From contig JAYRGW010000012.1 of the NCBI GenBank assembly GCA_041907665.1, positions 8,805-72,804 of the forward strand: a stretch of DNA of 64,000 nucleotides. The letters run 5' to 3'. The notes below the pieces were generated by a model. That model was not told the origin of the DNA and did not search any database. It saw nothing but the letters and a program-made list of their open reading frames with translations. Both the position numbers and the translations under genes were made by a program. This DNA is from JAAYUD01 sp041907665 (lineage in GTDB: Bacteria > Bacteroidota > Bacteroidia > Bacteroidales > Bacteroidaceae). This document shows positions 1 to 8,603 of the stretch, piece after piece (within the stretch, counting starts at the first letter, position 1; each line of letters begins with the position of its first letter).

Positions 1-1390
1 CACAAGCTCCCCATACGGTACCGAATGAAATCTCATCGGGCGACATTTCACTTTTATCAATGACTTCATATCCATTACCCGAGAAGAACTCCTTCATATT
101 ATCAAAATAACTATCGCCTCCATATAAGAATTGCATTTTGTAACCCTTTTGCTTTAATATGGTAGCAATAGAAAATAGATTCCTATTGTTAGCCCGCTTA
201 ATAATGCTTTCACCCGGACTTGGAGGAATAGACAAAGTCACTGCTTCCAAGCCACGAACAGTACGATTTCCACACGCATAAAGATCTTCAAAAACCATGC
301 TACGAGGCACAAGGGCATCAAGATAAGGCGTAATATTCTTTTGGTTTCCAAATTCGGATAGATACTCAGCACTCAAACTTTCTACCATAATAAGAACAAT
401 GTTCTTATGCAATTCGGGCATCGTGTCCTTTATTACTGCTACATTGCTCATTCCGCGACTATGATACATATTATTTAAAGTCCGTTCGACCTTATTTTTA
501 GACATAGTCAAATAGAACTGATCATAATTAAGTTCGTTTGCCAAGAAAGCCTTATAAAATTTATAAACGCCATTTGCCTCAAGCTCATTAACATAAACAT
601 TGCTGCTAACCTGTAGTTTTTCCATCAGCATAGCCCCTACTCCAAAAAGGATAAAGAAAAAGACATATATTCCGGCGGCAGACAGTTTAAGTCGTATATC
701 GGCCAAAGGAAGCTTCAACTTCCATTTATTTTGAACAGCAATATAAGTTAAGATAAAAGCAAATAAAGCAATCACCAAGAATATAGGTACAATGGGATAA
801 GATTCCATGATGTTGCCAATCACTTCATTGGTATATATCAGATAATCGACGGCAATAAAATTGTAGCGAACACCAAATTCGCTCCAGAAGAAATATTCAC
901 CAATCGTATTAATCAATACAGCTGCCACATAGACAAAGATAGTAAGGAGGTACACTACCATACTATATGTAGGCCTTATTTTAGGAAGGAAAGTACGAAG
1001 GCTGAAGCTTATACATTTATATACCAATAACCAACAAACAATATGCACTACATTTTTATTGAACTCGGTAAACGCACGATCAAAGAACAGTAGATACGCC
1101 AATGCACCTACAAGGAAAGCTAGAATAAAATAACACTGTGGCTTACGATATTTTGTTGAGGAAATAAACAGTTGATTAATAAAGATGAACACTGTCCCCA
1201 TAAAGGCGATACAAACATCGTTTACAAATCCGAAAATAAATATCTGTGGATAATCTTTTAAAAAGAAACAAGTATGGGTCTGCTCATTGAACATCAATAC
1301 AATACGAAGAACAAAGCCGATGATGGTCGTAAATACGACTAAACGAACAATGGTCTTTAGATATAAATTTAAAGGATGCGGTTCTCTCAT
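1..1390 (-). CDS. LTA-synthase-like membrane sulfatase/phosphoglycerol transferase (partial, 3' end outside window)
   Basis: The protein begins MREPHPLNLYLKTIVR and continues through about 460 residues to the window edge, so its C-terminal part is missing. The first ~210 residues carry about five hydrophobic membrane segments. An extracytoplasmic alkaline-phosphatase-fold domain follows, with the block NIVLIMVESLSAEYLSEFG (family metal-ligand Glu in VES) and then CGNRTVRGLEAV, where the nucleophilic Thr is expected. Related LtaS/MdoB-like enzymes move phosphoglycerol or phosphoethanolamine onto envelope glycans or lipids; the substrate here cannot be read from sequence. A TACATTTG -7 box lies about 30 nt upstream (1421-1428). 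Family assignment is firm, precise activity is not. Confidence 0.85.
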   Translation of the reverse strand, partial: MREPHPLNLYLKTIVRLVVFTTIIGFVLRIVLMFNEQTHTCFFLKDYPQIFIFGFVNDVCIAFMGTVFIFINQLFISSTKYRKPQCYFILAFLVGALAYLLFFDRAFTEFNKNVVHIVCWLLVYKCISFSLRTFLPKIRPTYSMVVYLLTIFVYVAAVLINTIGEYFFWSEFGVRYNFIAVDYLIYTNEVIGNIMESYPIVPIFLVIALFAFILTYIAVQNKWKLKLPLADIRLKLSAAGIYVFFFILFGVGAMLMEKLQVSSNVYVNELEANGVYKFYKAFLANELNYDQFYLTMSKNKVERTLNNMYHSRGMSNVAVIKDTMPELHKNIVLIMVESLSAEYLSEFGNQKNITPYLDALVPRSMVFEDLYACGNRTVRGLEAVTLSIPPSPGESIIKRANNRNLFSIATILKQKGYKMQFLYGGDSYFDNMKEFFSGNGYEVIDKSEMSPDEISFGTVWGAC

Positions 1391-1420
1391 TATTAATCAA
1401 GCAATATTTTTATTCTGCCA

Positions 1421-1428
1421 CAAATGTA
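1421..1428 (-). promoter_or_regulatory. -7 box of the sulfatase-like gene
   Basis: Reads TACATTTG on the minus strand, an exact TAnnTTTG match, about 30 nt before the ATG. No convincing -33 TTG is visible at the usual spacing. Confidence 0.5.
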
Positions 1429-1467
1429 CATAATAAATAAAGCAAATTAATAAAAATATCTGGATTT

Positions 1468-1809
1468 TTAATCATCTACATGCTGCCATGCCAATCTTAT
1501 AGTGAAAAAGAAGACAAGGCAGAACAAGACAACCACCGTTTTTATATCAATATTAATAGCCCCAATATGCTGTATTGTATATACTAACACATTACGCATC
1601 AATTCTATAACAGACTGTATACCATCAAATGTAACGAACAAGAATACACTGACTACTGCACACAAGGCATTCAATATATGCATAACACGATTGTGACTGC
1701 AAGGCAAACGATGCATCACTCGACGAGAAAAGCCATTATCTGCTATTTCCTGCCGATTATCATCCATAAACTGCTTCAGTAATCTATCATCGTCTTTCAT
1801 CATATCCAT
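1468..1809 (-). CDS. Small two-TM protein after ECF sigma factor, possible anti-sigma (DUF5056-like)
   Basis: 113 residues. The soluble N-terminal ~40 residues (DDRLLKQFMDDNRQEIADNG, then FSRRVMHRLP) are followed by two hydrophobic segments at about residues 43-63 and 82-105. The start lies 23 nt inside the upstream sigma-factor gene, so the two are probably translationally coupled; alternative in-frame Met codons 3 and 4 would shorten the overlap. Small membrane proteins in this position are often anti-sigma factors, and the N-terminal motif resembles what I remember as DUF5056. The anti-sigma role is inferred from position; no zinc-binding HxxxCxxC motif is present. Confidence 0.7.
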   Translation of the reverse strand: MDMMKDDDRLLKQFMDDNRQEIADNGFSRRVMHRLPCSHNRVMHILNALCAVVSVFLFVTFDGIQSVIELMRNVLVYTIQHIGAINIDIKTVVVLFCLVFFFTIRLAWQHVDD

Positions 1810-2335
1810 TATGTTTTAAATAAGTTGTCATTTTCTCTCTTCCTCTAGAGAGATGCGACTTCACCGTTCCTATTGGATATCCGGTCACATCGGCTATTTT
1901 GTCTATACTCATATCCTCCATATAAAACAATGTTATGCACATACGTTCTGCTTCTTTCAATATTTTCAAAGCACAATATACATCCATTTTGCTGCTCAAA
2001 CTCGCCTGTTCAATATTATATTCTCCATCAACTTCAGCAGCCTCCAAATCAGAAGTTTCTTTCTGACTGCGAAGATAATCATAAAATTGATTATATCCAA
2101 TTCTAAACAGCCAAGTCGAAAAGCCTGACAAATTTTTGAATGAAGAAAGACTAGTATAAGCTTTGATAAAAGTTTCCTGAGCCAAATCGTCACTCAAAGC
2201 AGTATCACCGCAAGTCAAATTCAGGAAGAAACGGCGCAATGGCGATTGGTACTTACACACCAGCTTGTCAAATGCTCGTTTATTCCCGAATGCTACAACT
2301 TGAGCGATTAATGATATGTCGTTTATCTGCCCCAT
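1787..2335 (-). CDS. ECF (sigma-70 family, RpoE-like) sigma factor
   Basis: 182 residues, usual length for the group. Region 2 (about residues 20-90) includes DDLAQETFIKAYTSL and the DNA-melting segment FSTWLFRIGYNQFYDYLR. Region 4 (about 125-175) contains the helix-turn-helix MSIDKIADVTGYPIGTVKSH. It would direct RNA polymerase to a small envelope-stress or surface regulon. It starts 4 nt after the DUF6249-like gene and overlaps the possible anti-sigma gene, so three genes form one leftward operon. No target promoter can be read from this window. Confidence 0.92.
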   Translation of the reverse strand: MGQINDISLIAQVVAFGNKRAFDKLVCKYQSPLRRFFLNLTCGDTALSDDLAQETFIKAYTSLSSFKNLSGFSTWLFRIGYNQFYDYLRSQKETSDLEAAEVDGEYNIEQASLSSKMDVYCALKILKEAERMCITLFYMEDMSIDKIADVTGYPIGTVKSHLSRGREKMTTYLKHNGYDERR

Positions 2336-2339
2336 CAGT

Positions 2340-3140
2340 TTATTCTGCGGCCGTATCGTCTGACTTTACATTATTACTATTTTGTTCTGCCTCTACAGTC
2401 TCGGCAGATTCCGACACAGGCTGTTCCACATCGGGCTTTGCATCACCAGCTTGATTGTTGGCATCTTTAATGAAATTCATCATTTCGGCATCTTTCTTGT
2501 GTTCTACAGCAGAAACCCAATGGCCTATTCCTATAAACATAACTAGTAATCCAATACATGCCACACCAAACGAAGTAGTGAGCGCCCACAGAAAGATAAA
2601 TAAGCCGAGTCCCAAAAAAGTAGTTCGAATACCCTTATCTCTTTCTACCGTAGTATAATAGGGAGTATAGGATTTTTTCGCCCCAGATGATATTGGTTGT
2701 TCAGAAACAAAGACATCTCCCGGTAATGGTTTTCCTGCTTCGAGCGCTTTCTCTGCCAACCGATATTTAGCTTGACGATTTTTGTATCGAAAATAAAATA
2801 CAAGAAAGAGAATTACTGCAATAAGCAGACATCCGGATATAGTACCGATAATGGGAATTAAGAATACATAAGACATGGCCTTATCACCGGTAAAACAACG
2901 AGAGATTTCATTGCCGAAATTATCGTCATTGTCATCATCGGAATTGACATTACTCGATGCCTGGTCTACTGAATCAACAAATGCAGGTTCAGAATCACTC
3001 GTCTTATCAGTGTCTTTAGCCTCTTTTTGAGCATTTTCAATTTTCACTTGCTGTTTGTGTTTGGCTCCCCATACGGCCGAAGTACCACAAAAGACAGCCA
3101 ATAGCAACATCGTACATAAAAGAATCTTTTTCATATTCAT
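2340..3140 (-). CDS. Membrane protein with DUF6249-like C-terminal half
   Basis: 266 residues. It starts with a signal-peptide-like stretch (KKILLCTMLLLAVFCGTSAV). An acidic Asp/Asn-rich region follows (about residues 45-80), then one membrane segment near residues 92-117 and two adjacent ones near 175-215. Between them lies RNRQAKYRLAEKALEAGKPL, the conserved block of DUF6249-type proteins that commonly precede ECF sigma genes in Bacteroides. It is the first gene of the sigma operon, with a 4-nt gap to the sigma gene. It may be a membrane sensor or accessory factor; that is inference from context. Confidence 0.75.
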   Translation of the reverse strand: MNMKKILLCTMLLLAVFCGTSAVWGAKHKQQVKIENAQKEAKDTDKTSDSEPAFVDSVDQASSNVNSDDDNDDNFGNEISRCFTGDKAMSYVFLIPIIGTISGCLLIAVILFLVFYFRYKNRQAKYRLAEKALEAGKPLPGDVFVSEQPISSGAKKSYTPYYTTVERDKGIRTTFLGLGLFIFLWALTTSFGVACIGLLVMFIGIGHWVSAVEHKKDAEMMNFIKDANNQAGDAKPDVEQPVSESAETVEAEQNSNNVKSDDTAAE

Positions 3141-3194
3141 TTTGATTTTATATTTTCTTATTTTATCGTTAGACGTAGTTATATCTCTTCAAAG

Positions 3195-3225
3195 TTGCAA
3201 ATAGATAAAAAAAAATCGATATTTG
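3195..3225 (+). promoter_or_regulatory. Bacteroidota promoter of the RNA methyltransferase gene
   Basis: TTG at 3195-3197, 20 nt, then GATATTTG at 3218-3225 (one mismatch to TAnnTTTG). Transcription would start near 3232. This decides the start at ATG 3247 over the TTG at 3223, which lies inside the promoter. Confidence 0.55.
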
Positions 3226-3246
3226 CACTATTATTCTTATAAATAT

Positions 3247-4650
3247 ATGAATCTTCCAATTGATTTTACAACCTATACACGTTCATTAATGGGCGAAAAA
3301 CTGTTTGAGACATTGACATCAGCCCTCGAACAACCTCAATCCCTTAGTATCCGACTCAATAGAAAGTTGAGTTCTGAAGTTACTTCTGTCCTCACAAACA
3401 TGGTGCCTTGGTGTTCGGAGGGAAGATACCTTACAAGTCGCCCAACATTCACTTTCGATCCGCTTTTCCATGCTGGATGTTACTATGTACAAGAAGCTTC
3501 ATCAATGTTCATCGAACAGGCGATAAAAAACTTTGTAAAGGAACCGGTTATGGCACTAGATCTTTGTGCTGCTCCCGGAGGGAAATCCACCCATCTTTCA
3601 AGTATCCTACCAGAAGACAGTCTACTAATATCAAATGAGGTAATTCGTTCGCGTGCACAAATATTAGCCGAAAATATATCAAAATGGGGAAACGACAATG
3701 TTGTAGTAACAAATAATCAACCGGCAGATTTCAAACGATTAAAACATTTCTTCGACGTACTACTCTGCGACATGCCATGCTCGGGCGAAGGAATGTTTCG
3801 TAAAGACGAAAAATCAATCAGTGAATGGAACAAAGAGAACGTAGCTATGTGTGCTCAACGACAACGAGAAATCCTAACTGATTGTTGGCAATGCCTCTCG
3901 CCGGGAGGGATATTAATATATAGTACATGTACGTTCAACACCCTTGAAAACGAAGAAAACATACAGTGGATAGTGAATGAGCTTGGAGCGCAAGTTATGG
4001 AAATTCCTATAGAAAAAGAGTGGAACATTACAGGGAATTTATTGCAGAATACAGATTTCCCAGTCTACCGTTTTCTTCCGGGAAGAACACAAGGAGAAGG
4101 TTTCTTCCTTGCTGTATTGCGCAAAGACGGAGAAAAATCGAAAAAAGATAAAAAACACAAAGAAGATAAAAAGCGTATGCTACCCATTGCAGGCATTAAA
4201 GACTTGTTGACCAAAGCCAACGAATACATCACAGATGGAGAAAAGTACAAGTTAACCACCGATGGGAAAACTATTTCAGCTATTTCAAAGAAACATGCAG
4301 ATGCAGTTGCCACATGCCATAAAGAATTGAATATTGTGCAAAGAGGAATTACAGTTGGCGACATCAAAGGGCGTGACCTCATCCCAACCCAGTCGCTTGC
4401 GTTAAGCAAACTGTTAAATCGCAACAGTTTTGCCTCACAAGAAATAAACTATGAACAAGCCATTGCCTATTTGCGCAAAGAAACGATCATATTGGATCAA
4501 GCGACACCTCATGGTTGCGTTTTATTAACCTATCGAAATACTCCTCTAGGTTTCGTAAAAAACATGGGGAACCGCACCAATAATCTTTATCCACAAGAAT
4601 GGCGCATCCGAAGCGGACATAATCCAGATGAGATAATAATGGTTCTCTAG
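3247..4650 (+). CDS. NOL1/NOP2/Sun-family rRNA (cytosine-5) methyltransferase, RsmF/RsmB-like
   Basis: 467 residues from ATG 3247. The SAM-binding motif is LDLCAAPGGKSTHLSS (about residues 108-123). The two family cysteines are in LLCDMPCSGEG and IYSTCTFNTLENE: one is the nucleophile and the other releases the product in m5C methyltransferases. A Lys-rich linker (KKDKKHKEDKK) leads to a C-terminal PUA-like RNA-binding region, the layout of RsmF/YebU-type enzymes. It should make m5C in 16S rRNA (or another RNA), but the modified site is not deducible. It is a single-gene unit divergent from the sigma operon. Confidence 0.9.
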   Translation: MNLPIDFTTYTRSLMGEKLFETLTSALEQPQSLSIRLNRKLSSEVTSVLTNMVPWCSEGRYLTSRPTFTFDPLFHAGCYYVQEASSMFIEQAIKNFVKEPVMALDLCAAPGGKSTHLSSILPEDSLLISNEVIRSRAQILAENISKWGNDNVVVTNNQPADFKRLKHFFDVLLCDMPCSGEGMFRKDEKSISEWNKENVAMCAQRQREILTDCWQCLSPGGILIYSTCTFNTLENEENIQWIVNELGAQVMEIPIEKEWNITGNLLQNTDFPVYRFLPGRTQGEGFFLAVLRKDGEKSKKDKKHKEDKKRMLPIAGIKDLLTKANEYITDGEKYKLTTDGKTISAISKKHADAVATCHKELNIVQRGITVGDIKGRDLIPTQSLALSKLLNRNSFASQEINYEQAIAYLRKETIILDQATPHGCVLLTYRNTPLGFVKNMGNRTNNLYPQEWRIRSGHNPDEIIMVL

Positions 4651-4702
4651 CAAACAAAAAGATCGTCACACACCATCGTTTCCATAATAAAGAAGTGGGA
4701 AT

Positions 4703-4744
4703 ATTTTTGTCCTTATGTTTTCAAATTTTCATAAGGACAAAAAT
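4703..4744. repeat. 15-bp inverted repeat with CCTTATG/CATAAGG arms (family member C)
   Basis: ATTTTTGTCCTTATG (4703-4717) and its exact reverse complement (4730-4744) around a 12-nt loop. The right half, CATAAGGACAAAAATAAA, nearly matches the arm of the long hairpins at 27.8 and 47.3 kb, so this is probably a shorter member of the same dispersed family. It could also act as a bidirectional terminator for the two convergent genes. Confidence 0.65.
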
Positions 4745-4764
4745 AAATTTTCTCCCTTATGAAA

Positions 4765-4792
4765 CTTGCGACTCACGAGCGTGAGTCGCAAG
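4765..4792. repeat. Perfect 13-bp-arm hairpin, loop of two
   Basis: CTTGCGACTCACG at 4765-4777 is followed after AG by its exact reverse complement ending at 4792. It is GC-richer than its surroundings and is followed by CCACGTCCTTATG. No U-tract follows on either strand. Confidence 0.7.
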
Positions 4793-5031
4793 CCACGTCC
4801 TTATGTAATCGTAACAACATATATATGTCACTAAAATGGCATAATAAAGTATACAGCGATACATAAAAGAGCATCACGAATAACATGAAAAGATTACTTC
4901 AGACTCAATATTTTTCTACGGATATGAGAAAATAGTTATTTCAACAAACAACTATTAAAAGCACAAAACATCTACAGCCCTCTTCTAATAAGACCAATCA
5001 GATAATTCTAAAATAACTATCTAAAGAAGAA

Positions 5032-5817
5032 TCAAAGCAAATCGGCAGCCGGGACAGTGAGTATGGACTTAATTTTATCATAAGACACTGTAAAAGAAGG
5101 CATACCCGCAGCATAGCTAGCTATTTCGTATTGGGCATATACGAATTTTATTCCTTCTTTAGTAAAGTAAGGGAGTGCTTGCGGCAATGGAATCATATAA
5201 ATGTTATCTGGATTTAAAAAGTTAGCTTTTAACTCTTCATCAGTTTTGACTTTAAAATATTGTTTTAATCCATCTTTAATGAGTCCTTGCAATATGGTGA
5301 AACGGCTTTCGCGAGTAAACATTTCCCATCCATACTTTCGTCCATCCGATTTACGGAAGGTAGCCCCTTCGAGCGTAGATCCGCCGTGAGCACCACCCAA
5401 GTAGGAATAAGAATCAGCTTCGTACGTCACAAATTTATTCGTCTCATAATTCTTACGAATGCTCATTGACTTTTCTACTTGCATATTGGGCTGAAGGTCT
5501 TTGCTATAAGCTTTCAAAGTATCCATTGCAGCCTTTCCATAATATAGCAACAGAGAATCTCCTTGCTGGTAAGCACCTTTATAAGTTCCACCAAACTGCT
5601 CGCTAATCCATTCTCGAGTCGATCGTAGCAACGCTTCGTTACCCTTGACAGGATAATCGACGATGAAACTACACTTGGCAACTCTCTCTACCTTATCGTA
5701 TTTAATAAGGTTGGTAGCAAACGGACGATCTGCAACCTTCGTACAATCGGTGATCAAAAATAATGACGCAAAAAGCGTACATACCAAAAGCGATACAAAT
5801 ATTAGTTTTCTAGCCAT
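5032..5817 (-). CDS. Secreted RsiV-like protein (DUF4163/DUF3298-type)
   Basis: 261 residues from ATG 5817. The open frame extends further upstream from a TTG, but the CAAAGTTA box (TAACTTTG on the minus strand, 5847-5854) and the signal peptide MARKLIFVSLLVCTLFASLF favour this start. A Cys in LITDC could be a lipidation site, though Asp at -1 is atypical. The middle carries YEADSYSYLGGAHGG, the typical DUF3298 signature, and the C-terminal part has the LPQALPYFTKEGIKFVYAQYE block. The fold resembles the extracellular part of the B. subtilis anti-sigma RsiV, but such standalone proteins have no settled function in Bacteroidales. Confidence 0.8.
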   Translation of the reverse strand: MARKLIFVSLLVCTLFASLFLITDCTKVADRPFATNLIKYDKVERVAKCSFIVDYPVKGNEALLRSTREWISEQFGGTYKGAYQQGDSLLLYYGKAAMDTLKAYSKDLQPNMQVEKSMSIRKNYETNKFVTYEADSYSYLGGAHGGSTLEGATFRKSDGRKYGWEMFTRESRFTILQGLIKDGLKQYFKVKTDEELKANFLNPDNIYMIPLPQALPYFTKEGIKFVYAQYEIASYAAGMPSFTVSYDKIKSILTVPAADLL

Positions 5818-5846
5818 AATCTTGATGCTGTTAGTTGATAATATCA

Positions 5847-5854
5847 CAAAGTTA
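5847..5854 (-). promoter_or_regulatory. -7 box of the RsiV-like gene
   Basis: TAACTTTG on the minus strand, with an ATTG about 18 nt upstream (5873-5876) as a possible -33 element. It sits 30 nt before ATG 5817. Confidence 0.5.
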
Positions 5855-5914
5855 AGAAAATGAATCAAAAACAATACATGTCATCTACTTTTTTTCATTC
5901 TAGATACGCAGCTG

Positions 5915-7351
5915 TTATAAAGAGATATCTACGAGTTCGTTACCGGTTTCTTTCAAAGCATATACGTGATTGCCCGACTGAAAGACTTTCTGATACACAT
6001 GAGCGACCTCTTGTTTGCGATAACCTTTCTCATCAATAATGATAAGTTCATTTGGAGCGCCTCCTAATATTTTATTTCCACCGTATTGAGCGATGACTAT
6101 TTGATAGAGCGAATTGGGAAAAGCATTAACAACACGCATATCACTAGGATCGACAGTGCAAATCATACTTGTCGAGGTATATACAGGAAGTAAATTATCG
6201 ATAGGTGCTTTAGAATAGTGTAGACTGTCCGAAGAGTCGGACACATAGAATCCATCCTCTTCGATTCCACGCAAATAGCCATACTTCTGCCAATTCCAGG
6301 CAATTGTATTGATAGGAGCATTAGGCGAAAGACGGTAACTGGCTATTCGATCGGAGAACAACAGAAATTGTGTATCGCCCAATCTAAAAAAATCCGCCAC
6401 AGAGGTTTTAGGATCTGCAATCTGTGTCAAGAATAATTTTTTCCCCGTTTTTTTGTCGAAGGCAGCAATAAAAGGATAACCTTCGAACCGATATTTCCAA
6501 TCGGATCCAACGCCATAATTCACCATATAAACAGTGGTTGAATCGGTATAGATATGCGATAACGATGCTGATTTTTTTGGAAGTGCGGTTCGCCACAGTT
6601 CCTTGAGTTGGCCATCAAGACAAAAAATATTTTCTCTATCGGACATATAGAAACAAGAATCATTATATAACAAGTTGGAGCGAGCTCTGGTTCCAGCAAA
6701 CGACCAAAGATTGACTACTTTAGAATTGTAGACTTTCAGTTCCCCACTGTACAGATTGAGGAGCTGGATATTATCGTCCACAGCACACATCACACTATCA
6801 TTTAGATAACTGAAACTTCCCCAACTTTGTAGATTCTTCCAAGAAGATCTTTTGCGCAATTTCTTATCTATTCCGGTTTTCAGATCCATATACAACAATT
6901 TGGACCTAAGAGTGAATGCCGAAGTCGAGGTATAAAGCAATCCTTTATGCCGAGGCTCAAGATTGACATAAAAACCCGATTTTTCCCACAATGGTTTTCC
7001 GTCCTTATAATCGAGTAATGAAAGCTTTCTATCTGCTTGAAGCAATATTCCTTCGGGGACGAGCCATATTTTTGATTCTCCAGTATATGGATCCAAAGCA
7101 TACGGCAGGCTCCAATCGACAGAACCTTTTTCAAGATTAAAAAAGATCATTTTTTCCATCCTACCAGATATCTTTCCATTATTCTTACGTATTGGCGCAG
7201 ATAGGACTATATGTCGATTATGCAAACAAGAGTCTGTATAAATATAGGATATAGTATCTGGAAGCATATAAGTTTTTATACTTGTCTGAGCCGACAAGAA
7301 GATAGAAAAAAACAATACGCTACTAACAAGGATCAATTTCAATCGGTTCAT
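5915..7351 (-). CDS. Secreted beta-propeller protein of unknown function (PQQ-like repeats)
   Basis: 478 residues from ATG 7351 (a TTG two codons upstream is less likely). The signal peptide is LKLILVSSVLFFSIFLSAQ. The rest is built of repeated short beta-strand units of the kind 'LLYMDLKTGIDKKL', 'IFCLDGQLKELWRTALPKK' and 'AAFDKKTGKKLFLTQ', alternating a strand with D-x-K-T-G-K turns as in PQQ or WD-like propellers (roughly six to seven blades). No catalytic residues stand out. A TATATTTG -7 box lies 30 nt upstream (7381-7388). It may be a periplasmic or surface binding scaffold; I do not recognise a named family. Confidence 0.7.
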   Translation of the reverse strand: MNRLKLILVSSVLFFSIFLSAQTSIKTYMLPDTISYIYTDSCLHNRHIVLSAPIRKNNGKISGRMEKMIFFNLEKGSVDWSLPYALDPYTGESKIWLVPEGILLQADRKLSLLDYKDGKPLWEKSGFYVNLEPRHKGLLYTSTSAFTLRSKLLYMDLKTGIDKKLRKRSSWKNLQSWGSFSYLNDSVMCAVDDNIQLLNLYSGELKVYNSKVVNLWSFAGTRARSNLLYNDSCFYMSDRENIFCLDGQLKELWRTALPKKSASLSHIYTDSTTVYMVNYGVGSDWKYRFEGYPFIAAFDKKTGKKLFLTQIADPKTSVADFFRLGDTQFLLFSDRIASYRLSPNAPINTIAWNWQKYGYLRGIEEDGFYVSDSSDSLHYSKAPIDNLLPVYTSTSMICTVDPSDMRVVNAFPNSLYQIVIAQYGGNKILGGAPNELIIIDEKGYRKQEVAHVYQKVFQSGNHVYALKETGNELVDISL

Positions 7352-7380
7352 GAGCAATAAGGATTATAAGTTTAGTATTG

Positions 7381-7388
7381 CAAATATA
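7381..7388 (-). promoter_or_regulatory. -7 box of the beta-propeller gene
   Basis: TATATTTG on the minus strand, about 30 nt upstream of ATG 7351, consistent with TAnnTTTG. It lies just beyond the ilvC terminator. Confidence 0.5.
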
Positions 7389-7420
7389 CGATATTATTGT
7401 AAGCAATTTATAGATAGAAT

Positions 7421-7452
7421 AAAAAACGTGCCGAATTTTCATTCGACACGTA
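7421..7452 (-). terminator. Intrinsic terminator of the ilv operon
   Basis: On the minus strand an 11-bp stem (ACGTGTCGAAT / ATTCGGCACGT, one G-U pair) with a GAAA loop is followed by six T. It starts 35 nt after the ilvC stop. Confidence 0.85.
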
Positions 7453-7486
7453 TTCTATGCATCTATTGCAATGTAGTATACTACTT

Positions 7487-8530
7487 TTAGTTATTCTCCG
7501 GACGAAGTTTACGAACGGTTTCGCCTGTACGCCACATTTCACTTTCGCGCAATGCTTTCAGTTCCTCATTCAGTTTCTCACGATAGTCGGTTTTCGAGTT
7601 ACTGTCAATGGATATTTGAGCCTCGTTGCCTGTCTTTACAGAGTGATACAACTTTTCGAAGACCGGTTTGGTAGCATCGTGGAACGGGCCCATCCAGTCG
7701 AGAGCGCCACGTTGTGCTGTAGTAGAGCAATTGGCATACATCCAGTCCATACCCTTCTGAGCGAAGAGAGGCATTAACGACTGTGTCAACTCTTCTACCG
7801 TTTCATTGAAAGCCTCAGATGGAGAGTGACCGTTCTCACGCAATGTTTCGTATTGAGCAAGAAGCATGCCTTGAATAGCTCCCATCAAAGTGCCACGTTC
7901 GCCTGTAAGATCGGACCATGTTTCTCTCTTGAAAGTCGTTTCGAACAAATAACCCGAACCTACGCCGATACCCAATGCCAACGTACGCTCGCGAGCTTTT
8001 CCGGTAGCATCCTGATAGATAGCGAAAGAAGAGTTAATACCGCGTCCCTCCAAGAAAAGTGAACGGAGCGAAGTACCAGAACCTTTCGGAGCAACCATAA
8101 TAACATCTACATCTTTGGGAGGAATAACACCGGTACGATCGCTAAAGGTAATAGCAAAGCCATGAGAAAAATAAAGTGCTTTGCCGGCAGTAAGATTAGC
8201 TTTGACGGTAGGCCACACCTCTATCTGAGCTGCATCAGAAAGTAGATATTCGATAACAGTGGCACGTTTGCACGCCTCTTCAATACTGAAAAGAGTCTCG
8301 CCAGGTACCCAACCATCTTTCACTGCTTTGTCGAAAGTTTTACCGGGACGTTGTCCGACAATGACATTAAAACCGTTGTCACGCAGATTCATTGACTGAC
8401 CGGGACCTTGAATGCCATATCCTATTACAGCGATTGTTTCATTTTTCAATACTTCACGTGCTTTCTCCAAAGAGAACTCTTCGCGGGTTTCTACATTTTC
8501 TTCTACCCCGCCAAAATTAATTTTTGCCAT
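7487..8530 (-). CDS. ilvC: Ketol-acid reductoisomerase
   Basis: 347 residues. It performs the Mg-dependent alkyl shift and NAD(P)H reduction of acetolactate (valine/leucine branch) and acetohydroxybutyrate (isoleucine branch). The Rossmann motif is VIGYGIQGPGQSMNLRDNG (about residues 35-53). The C-terminal knotted helical domain holds the metal-binding Asp/Glu block around LTGERGTLMGAIQG and NETVEELTQS. The length fits the short class I form rather than the ~490-residue enterobacterial form. It is the last gene of the operon, 73 nt after the thioesterase gene and followed by a clear terminator. Confidence 0.97.
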   Translation of the reverse strand: MAKINFGGVEENVETREEFSLEKAREVLKNETIAVIGYGIQGPGQSMNLRDNGFNVIVGQRPGKTFDKAVKDGWVPGETLFSIEEACKRATVIEYLLSDAAQIEVWPTVKANLTAGKALYFSHGFAITFSDRTGVIPPKDVDVIMVAPKGSGTSLRSLFLEGRGINSSFAIYQDATGKARERTLALGIGVGSGYLFETTFKRETWSDLTGERGTLMGAIQGMLLAQYETLRENGHSPSEAFNETVEELTQSLMPLFAQKGMDWMYANCSTTAQRGALDWMGPFHDATKPVFEKLYHSVKTGNEAQISIDSNSKTDYREKLNEELKALRESEMWRTGETVRKLRPENN

Positions 8531-8603
8531 TTTTTGTTTGTTTTAATGTAGCACTCTCTCGTTATATAAAGACAGACTACAGATTAATAATAAATATTTT
8601 GTT

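Larger units (their letters stand above)
4651..5031. other. Intergenic region with two strong hairpins, no gene
   Basis: Lies between the methyltransferase gene and the end of the RsiV-like gene (both 3' ends face it). It contains the hairpins at 4703-4744 and 4765-4792 and a further GTCCTTATG copy at 4797-4805. Past 4810 I see only AT-rich sequence with a small AATAGTT/AACTATT inverted repeat. Confidence 0.6.
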
